Assembly (NCBI GenBank): GCA_949592205.1
Contig: CATIUR010000003.1
Location: forward strand, 166,087,759-166,151,758
DNA length: 64,000 bases
Source: Helichrysum umbraculigerum
Taxonomy: Eukaryota > Streptophyta > Magnoliopsida > Asterales > Asteraceae
Direction: 5' to 3'
The notes below the pieces were generated by a model that worked only from the letters and a program-made list of their open reading frames with translations, was not told the DNA's origin and searched no databases. Positions 57,626-64,000 of this stretch are shown here, in pieces; position 1 is the stretch's first letter, and each line of letters begins with the position of its first letter. Made by a program: the position numbers and the translations under genes.

Positions 57626-57818
57626 TCTGGTATCAGAGCTTTCGGGCTAGATACGAGTGTGTTCGTGAGTTTTAGTTTATTGCGTTTTTGATTCGGGTCG
57701 TTTTTACGTGCATTATTGCAATACTAACGATCAAAATCATTCTCTGGAAGTTTTAGGGTTAGTTTACAGTCGAATTTCTCAGTTTCGTTCGTAAAAATAC
57801 CTTAAAATTCGTTTTTCG
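57626..57818 (+). repeat. Start of a second internal region after the LTR
   Basis: Repeats 45425-45617 (primer site and leader) apparently without change up to GTTTTTCGG, then switches to Athila sequence. A normal single insertion would end at the LTR. Confidence 0.85.
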
Positions 57819-58203
57819 GTCCTGGGTATCCTAAAACTAGGCGAGACGGTCCTGGGTCCGGACCTAGATGGAACGGACAGTCAGAAGGCCTCGGAAGCCC
57901 TACATGCACACAGAGGGTGGACATGGTGTCGTGCTGAAGATGGAGTGTCCGAAAGAGAGCCCATACTGCGGCAGGGTCAGCTAGAGTGATCCCGTACTCA
58001 AAAGTGGGTACAGGAGCTGACTGACGGCCAGGTGATGGGGGTCTCTCAGCGGATGGCTCCTCATGAGTGATCGGGACATCAGTAAGGTCCTATTCGCTAA
58101 TAGTGGGCATGGTCCTGCGTGCTCTACGTCCTCGTCTGCGATCTCTGCGACGTATCGGTGGTATCTCAGCTATGATCTCTCTGGTGTCACTGGAGCTATC
58201 CAT
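57819..58203 (-). pseudogene. Athila post-pol ORF, 5' part
   Basis: Minus-strand frame from MDSSSDTREIIAEIPP (58203), Arg-rich (RRRDRRRGRRARR), with a TAG at 58090. It is then open, with PITHEEPSAERPPSPGR, towards the junction with the SIRE-type element. Continues at 44842. Confidence 0.5.
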
Positions 58204-58515
58204 CCTGAAACAAACAAAATAAACAGGTAATGCATAAAATGATGAATACAAATGCACAGAGATTTGATGACAGTGCAAAGATGTTTTATAAAGATTTCTG
58301 TTATCAGAATCCTGGCATTTGCATTCTTATCTCTGATTTTGTTAAAATTTGGAGTTTGTAGCAAATCCTGAAATTTCGTTAGAGATAATCATACTTAACA
58401 AAAATAAACTAAGAAGTAAAATTTTGACAGAAAAGTAAAGATAAGCTTGAGGTGCCTCCCAAGAGCGCTTGTTTTACGAGTCTCTAGCTTGACTCTTTGT
58501 ACCTTTCTTGAAGAC

Positions 58516-61500
58516 TCATGGAGGTTCAAAGATGAAGACGTCTTCCCTGATGGGAAAGTCCTCAACATAATGCTTTAAGCGATGACCATTAACCTTAAAA
58601 TTACCTTCTGGAGCCCCGAGTTCGATTGCGCCATAGGAAAATACCTTTGAGATCGTGAATGGTCCGCTCCACCTACTTTTGAATTTTCCGGAGAATTTCT
58701 TGAATCGCGAATTGAAGAGCAACACTTTATCACCTTGTTTGAACCTAGAGGGCTTTAACTTAGCATCGTGGACCCTTTTAGTTCTCTCATTGAAGCTCAG
58801 CGAACTGTCGTACGCTTGGTCTCTTAGTTCTGCTAACTCATTCAACTGCATTCTCCGTTGTTCTCCAGCTGTTGAAATTTCCAAGTTGCAGTGTTTTAAT
58901 GCCCAGTATGCCCGATATTCCAACTCAATTGGAAGGTGACACGCCTTTCCGTAGACTAGCCGATACGGTGTGGTTCCTAATGGTGTTTTGTAGGCAGTTC
59001 TGAATGCCCACAATGCATCATCTAATTTTTCGGCCCACCTATGCCCGTGATTTCCGACAGTTCGTTCCAATATCCTTTTCAAAGCCCAATTTGTCGCTTC
59101 AGCTTGCCCATTAGTTTGTGGATGGTAAGCCGTCGATGTTTTGTGAGTGACACCGTACTGCTGCAGCACTCGCATGAATTGAGTATTGCAGAAATGCGTG
59201 CCACGGTCACTGATTATAGCCCTAGGAGTTCCAAATCGACTGAACAGCTTTTTGAGGAATTGGGTTACTACTTTCGAATCGTTGGTCGGAAAAGCTTGAG
59301 CTTCGGCCCACCTGGAGACGTAGTCTACTGCGACTAAGATGTACTCTTTGCCGTTAGATTTAGGGAATGGTCCCATAAAATCTAATCCCCAGATATCAAA
59401 GATCTCCACGGCCTGGATATTAGTAAGTGGCATTTCGTTACGGGCTGAGATATTGCCTTGCCTTTGGCAAATATCACAGCGCTTTACCAGGTCGCAAGCG
59501 TCTCGGAATATGGTTGGCCAATAAAAGCCGGCATCGTAAACCTTTCGTGCAGTCATTTTGTTGCCATGGTGTCCTCCAGTAGGTCCGTGGTGGCTCTGGT
59601 GTAGAATTAGTTCTGCCTCCTTCCCATCGACGCATCTTCGAATAAGTTGATCGGGACAAACCTTAAAGAGATAAGGATCGTTCCAATAATAGTTCTTGAC
59701 ATCTCGGAAGAATTTTCGTTTCTGAGAGGTTGGCATTCCTTTTGGTACGATGTTTCCTATCAGATAATTGGTGAAGTCGGCATACCAAGGGTTGTGTGTG
59801 AACTGTGACCCTTGTTGGTAGCCTCCTATAGTCATGAGTTGTTCTTCGGGGAACTGATCTTGAATATCATTCTCGTGCAACTTCTCCATTGATGGATTTT
59901 CCAATCGGCTAAGATGATCGACCGCGACATTTTCTGCTCCTTTCTTATCTTTTATCTCAATATCAAATTCTTGTAGGAGTAGAATCCATCGTAGAAGGCG
60001 CGGTTTAGCATCTTGCTTCTTGAAAAGGTATTTCAAAGCGGAGTGATCTGTATAGACAATAGTTTTGGACAAGATTAGATAAGAACAAAATTTATCGAAA
60101 GCAAATACTACCGCAAGCAGCTCCTTTTCTGTAGTGGTGTAGTTTTCTTGAGCATCCGTGAGCATTTTGCTGGCGTAGTATATTGGTTGAAAGTGTTTCT
60201 CCTTCCGCTATCCCAGTACAGCTCCAACAGCGAAATCACTGGCGTCGCACATGATTTCAAATGGAAGACTCCAATCGGGGGCAACCATGATCGGTGCATG
60301 TACAAGCTGATCCTTCAGGTAGTTGAAAGCTTTGAGACATTCATCTGTAAAGTCAAACGGAGATCTTTTTCGAGAAGATGAGTCATAGGTCGAGAAATCT
60401 TAGAGAAATCCTTAATAAAGCGACGGTAGAATCCGGCGTGACCTAGAAAACTTCGGATGGCTTTCACAGAAGTAGGGGGTGGAAGCTTCGAGATGGTCTA
60501 AACTTTTGCTTTGTCAACTTCAATTCCAGATTTTGAAATGCGGTGTCCAAGAACTATGCCTTCTTTCACCATGAAGTGACATTTCTCCCAATTCAGAACT
60601 AGGTTTGATTCTTCACATCGAGCAAGCATCCTATCCAAGTTAGAAAGACAAGTGGTGAACGAATCCCCAAAAACTGAGAAATCGTCCATGAACACTTCCA
60701 TGCATTGTTCAATCATGTCGTTGAAGATTGCTACCATGCACCTTTGAAAAGTCGCAGGTGCATTACATAAACCAAAAGGCATACGTCGGTAAGCAAATGT
60801 TCCATAGGGACAAGTAAACGTCGTCTTTTCTTGGTCCTTCGGATCGAGAGGTATCTGAAAATAGCCTGAGAAGCCATCAAGGAAGCAACAGAATTCGTTT
60901 CCTGATAACCTTTCGAGCATCTGATCAATGAATGGTAGAGGGAAATGATCTTTGCGTGTAGCTTCATTCAGTTTCCGGTAGTCGATACACACCCTCCAAT
61001 CATTGACAGTTCGTGTTGGAATCAATTCATTGTTTTCGTTAGCGATGACCGTCATGCCTCCTTTCTTTGGGACGACCTGAACTGGGCTAACCCATGGGGA
61101 ATCTGAGATAAGGTAGATTAGACCGGCATCCAGGAGTTTGATAACCTCCTTTTTCACCACGTCTTGAATCTTCGGGTTGACTCTCCTTTGCCTTTGAACT
61201 GATGGTCTAAAGTCGTTTTCCATTAAGATTTTATGCGTGCAGTAGTTTGGACTAATTCCTTGTATGTCAGAGATCTTCCAAGCAATCGCCTTCTTGTGTG
61301 ACTTTAGAACCTGTACCAGCCTTGCTTTCTCTTCGGGCTTCAATTCTTTAGATATGATAACCGGTAAGTGTGAAGTTCCTTCAAGAAAAGCATATTCAAG
61401 GTGTGGGGGAAGTTCCTTTAGTTCCAATTCGGGTGGTTCTTCAGTAGATGGTTTCATCCTGGCAATCTCGTCTCTTTTAAGCTCGTCGTACATTGTTTGA

Positions 61501-62708
61501 TAATCTGACTCCATTGCAGGTGATTCCGGAATGTCGGCTGATGCTATCTCAACCCATTCTGTATTGTTGGACAGCTCATCTTTTCTCAGCTCATATTTTA
61601 CTTGGGAAGATTGAGAGATTGCATTTTCTTCAGTGATAATTTCTTTTCCTTTGTCAGTTGTTGCAAATCTCTGAAATTGAGCTGATGAAGACTTGCTGAT
61701 GGTGATTTCTGGATTTTCACAACCTTCAGATGGTTGCAAAGCAGGTGTTTTAAGCATTGACTCCATGTTTTTAAGAGTCTTCAGAATTTCTTCTTTTGAG
61801 AGAGATGAATGATCTACTTCAGAAGTCAGGTTCCTTCGTAGTAGAGTGACAGGAGTGCCATATCCAAGTGGAGCAGTTAAGATGGAATTAAGCTGCGGCT
61901 CGGAATTCTTTAAAGGAAATAGTAACTCTCCAGATGCGTTGGAAGAATCCGAGATAGCTGAGCATAGACCCGCACCTTCTTCACAGAGTATTCTTGAAGT
62001 GATGATAGTATTGGGAAGGGGGTTAATGCTGCTTACTGCGAGGATCTCTTCCAAGTGTTCTTCAATTATTTCCTGCATAGAATCTACAAGACCAAGATCT
62101 TCTCCCACTGGCTGTTTCATTAGTTTATCAACATTGAAGGTGACCTCTCCAGTTCCAACTTGGAGTTTTAAAGATTTTTCATTTACGTCAATGACGGCCT
62201 TGGCAGTGTTTAGGAAAGGTCTGCCAAGGATGAGTGGAACCTGGGTGTCCTCTTCAATATCCATAACAACGAAATCAACTGGAAAGACGAATTTGTCGAC
62301 ACGGACCATAATATCTTCAGCAATTCCTCGAGGGAGTTTAACTGATCTATCTGCTAATTGGATGGTCATACGTGTAGGCAAGAGTTCGTTTAATCCTAGT
62401 TTCCTATAAAGCGAAAATGGCATGAGGTTTACACTAGCTCCTAGGTCAGCTAAGGCGTTACTTATTTGAACATCCTGAAGATAACAAGGAATAGTGAAAC
62501 GGCCAGTATCTCCAAGCTTAGGAGGTAGTCCTTGTTGCATAATTAGAGAGCACTCGGCATCTTGGGGCAAGTTAATTATCTGTCTAAGTTTTTCTTTGTT
62601 GGATATCAGTTCCTTAAAGAATTTAGCACAACTGGGCATTTCTACTAAAGCATCTAATAATCTGACGTTTAAGTGTAGGCTTTTGAACATTTCTAGATAT
62701 TTTCTGTT
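58516..62708 (-). pseudogene. Athila-type Ty3/gypsy gag-pol, truncated and broken
   Basis: Minus strand, entering at 62708 in the gag-protease region (NRKYLEMFKSLHLN). Order: aspartic protease with DLGASVNLMPFS (about 62400), a long linker, reverse transcriptase (WVSPVQVVPKKGG, RVCIDYRKLNEAT, VFMDDFSVFG near 60680), RNase H, a zinc-binding HHCC, and integrase (GLDFMGPF, SDRGTHF, NGQAE). DLGAS and FMDDF are Athila marks. Breaks: TAG at 60498-60500, a one-base shift near 60370, and a TAG near 60208 (LG*RKEK). From 60165 the RNase H/integrase half is open for 549 residues. The 5' part of gag was cut off by the LTR at 62709. Confidence 0.88.
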
Positions 62709-63114
62709 TGTCCCTTACTTAGGATCTAGAACGAACCGAGTCAATCCAATCGATGGCGGAAACAACGATTAGATTATTAACTAAACACACGAACAATCAA
62801 TACGCAATCAATATCAAACGAACGTAATATTATTGCTTATATTCGATCAGATTACAGAGAATTTCGACAAATTGCGTTTAGGGTTTCGTCAACCCTAAAA
62901 CAGAAAACACAAATCGTTTTTATACAAAAACTGGCATCTGCGACGTAGCACGCTACGTCGCAGGCCCAAGCCCATGCGACGTAGGCTACGTCGCAGGCCC
63001 AATACCTGACGTCGCACCTGCGACGTAGTGTGCTACGTCGCAGGAGTCAGGAATCCAAAACTAAATACGAACTACGAGCTAGACCAACTGACAGACACTA
63101 AACATGTACTAACA
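62709..63114 (-). repeat. 3' LTR of a second SIRE-like element
   Basis: 406 bp on the minus strand, starting TGTTAGTACATG (63114) after a GGGGGAGTT purine tract and ending AGTAAGGGACA (62709). U3 carries CTGCGACGTAGC/GCTACGTCGCAG palindromes (62939-63043) about 15 bp before a TATA box (GTATAAAAACG, plus 62914-62924). The other LTR lies beyond the window. Confidence 0.8.
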
Positions 63115-63154
63115 AACTCCCCCGTGTCTTCAGCTTGGTCTTCAAAAATCTTCA

Positions 63155-64000
63155 TTAAACCCAGCCCGCAGGAAACTGGCCGTCGGCATGAATTCCATTA
63201 GCTACGCAAACAGTAACAACATTGTAGAACTGCTGTGCTAATCGTCTGTTGAATTCATTCTTCTGACCAACTCGAATCCGATTATCATAGAGTTTTCTTA
63301 AATCTTTTTCATGAAAATTAATTAAACTCATCGGATCATACAGCCTAAACGTTGCTTGCTTCAAATTCCATATACCTCCAACTTCTGGCCACGGTTCAGA
63401 ATCTGGAACAAAAGTAATAACCGCTTCGCCAGTCTGTGGATCAAGTTCCCATTTCACAAGTCTTCTCAGAAAATAATAAGGAACTGATTCCAGAGGTATC
63501 TCAGTCAAACATTTAGCCGGCGAATAGTGAATTTTAACCAAAGGCTTCCTGGTGACTGGATCAATCTTTTTCTTCCACGTATACCGAGTTCCCAATGTCG
63601 GCTTCAATTTCGAATAAGTCTTCGATAATACTTCCCGACGTAGACATCTTTGAATGAACTCAGCATAGTCATTCTCGAAAGGATTAATCAACTTAAGCTG
63701 AGCTAATCGATTAATCTCTCCTTTTGGCAACGTGCTCAATCTATCAAAACGCATCCTAAAATACTGAACTCCATCTTCTCTCTTGATCATAAACAAATTC
63801 CTCTGACACTTCCAGCTTTTAATAACACCGGTATAATTCCGACTAACCCGGTACACTTGACATTTCACTGGAATAGGGACTGGATTTCGTCCCTTAGGCC
63901 ACCATTTCTTGTTTCTCTCTCTCTCTTCTTCAGCAGTTAGTTTCTTTGCTGCTGAGTCCGGTGCCTGTGTCTCTGGAGCTGGAGTTGCAGCAGAACTGGA
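63155..64000 (-). CDS. Post-pol ORF of the second SIRE-like element (partial)
   Basis: Open from the right edge of the window to a stop at 63155, at least 281 residues, without an internal break. It starts in an Ala/Pro/Glu-rich stretch (PAPETQAPDSAAKK), then a basic KKWWPKGRNP. The part with NLFMIKREDGVQYFRMRFDRLSTLPKGEI and YAEFIQRCLRREVLSKTYSKLKP is homologous to ORF 2 of the other SIRE-type element (56251-56955). The C-terminal 150 residues (TRYTWKKKIDP..., PYYFLRRLVKWELDPQTG, FNRRLAQQFYNVVTVCVANGI) have no counterpart there. It lies 40 bp before the LTR. Function unknown. Confidence 0.7.
   Translation of the reverse strand, partial: SSSAATPAPETQAPDSAAKKLTAEEERERNKKWWPKGRNPVPIPVKCQVYRVSRNYTGVIKSWKCQRNLFMIKREDGVQYFRMRFDRLSTLPKGEINRLAQLKLINPFENDYAEFIQRCLRREVLSKTYSKLKPTLGTRYTWKKKIDPVTRKPLVKIHYSPAKCLTEIPLESVPYYFLRRLVKWELDPQTGEAVITFVPDSEPWPEVGGIWNLKQATFRLYDPMSLINFHEKDLRKLYDNRIRVGQKNEFNRRLAQQFYNVVTVCVANGIHADGQFPAGWV

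Larger units (their letters stand above)
44843..57818 (+). mobile_element. SIRE-type Copia retrotransposon, young, with extra internal fragment
   Basis: LTRs at 44843-45424 and 57044-57625 (582 bp each), primer site, intact gag-pol (1637 codons), two ORFs after pol, and a purine tract. By eye the LTRs differ at one position (T/C in GGCGAGCTGAG against GGCGAGCCGAG), so the insertion is recent. After the second LTR the sequence continues into 193 bp of a second internal region (primer site and leader, 57626-57818), then breaks off. Gag-pol size and post-pol ORFs are those of the SIRE/Maximus lineage. It lies in a minus-strand Athila element. Confidence 0.92.

Noticed and set aside
61846..62409. 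187-codon plus-strand frame
   Set aside because: Opposite-strand shadow of the Athila protease region.

Overview
The window is plant nuclear DNA. Evidence: GT-AG introns, a BAHD acyltransferase of the phenylpropanoid pathway, an F-box/LRR gene, a decayed plastid insertion, and dense nested LTR retrotransposons and MITEs. The chlorogenic-acid type acyltransferase and the style of the retroelements suggest a eudicot, probably Asteraceae; this is an inference, not something read directly. No CRISPR arrays, rRNA genes or convincing nuclear tRNA genes were seen.

Left part (1-22.2 kb), gene-bearing but MITE-rich. It holds a minus-strand promoter-like patch (1.15 kb), a tandem pair of small secreted/anchored peptide genes (4.1-5.3 kb), and a two-exon hydroxycinnamoyltransferase of the HQT/HCT class (11.46-14.87 kb). 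The acyltransferase intron carries a 1.05-kb foldback element and a Stowaway-like MITE. Further right are a telomere-repeat-bearing foldback (16.8-17.5 kb) and a two-exon F-box/LRR gene of the SKIP1 type on the minus strand (19.49-21.12 kb).

Middle part (22.3-39.4 kb) is a set of nested insertions. A plastid fragment (rps12 intron/exon 3, rps7, start of the spacer towards ndhB) is split by a 276-bp MITE and a 2.3-kb solo-LTR-like element. A second SKIP1-like copy is a pseudogene: exon 2 has an in-frame stop, and exon 1 is split by a 10.7-kb Copia element with a TGCCT target duplication. That Copia is itself split in gag by a 3.5-kb LTR-like element. A tandemly repeated dispersed element follows.

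Right part (39.4-64 kb) is retrotransposon inside retrotransposon. A degenerate minus-strand Athila-type Ty3/gypsy element (pol at 58.5-62.7 kb, 3' ORF and LTR-like DNA down to about 40 kb) was hit by a young SIRE-type Copia element (44.84-57.82 kb). The SIRE element has an intact 1637-codon gag-pol, two further ORFs after pol that look spliced, and LTRs that differ at one position by eye. A second SIRE-like element on the minus strand interrupts the Athila gag and runs off the right edge.

The most interesting pattern is that at least seven unrelated LTR elements here each carry their own iterated palindromic word. In four of them it sits just upstream of the LTR TATA box.
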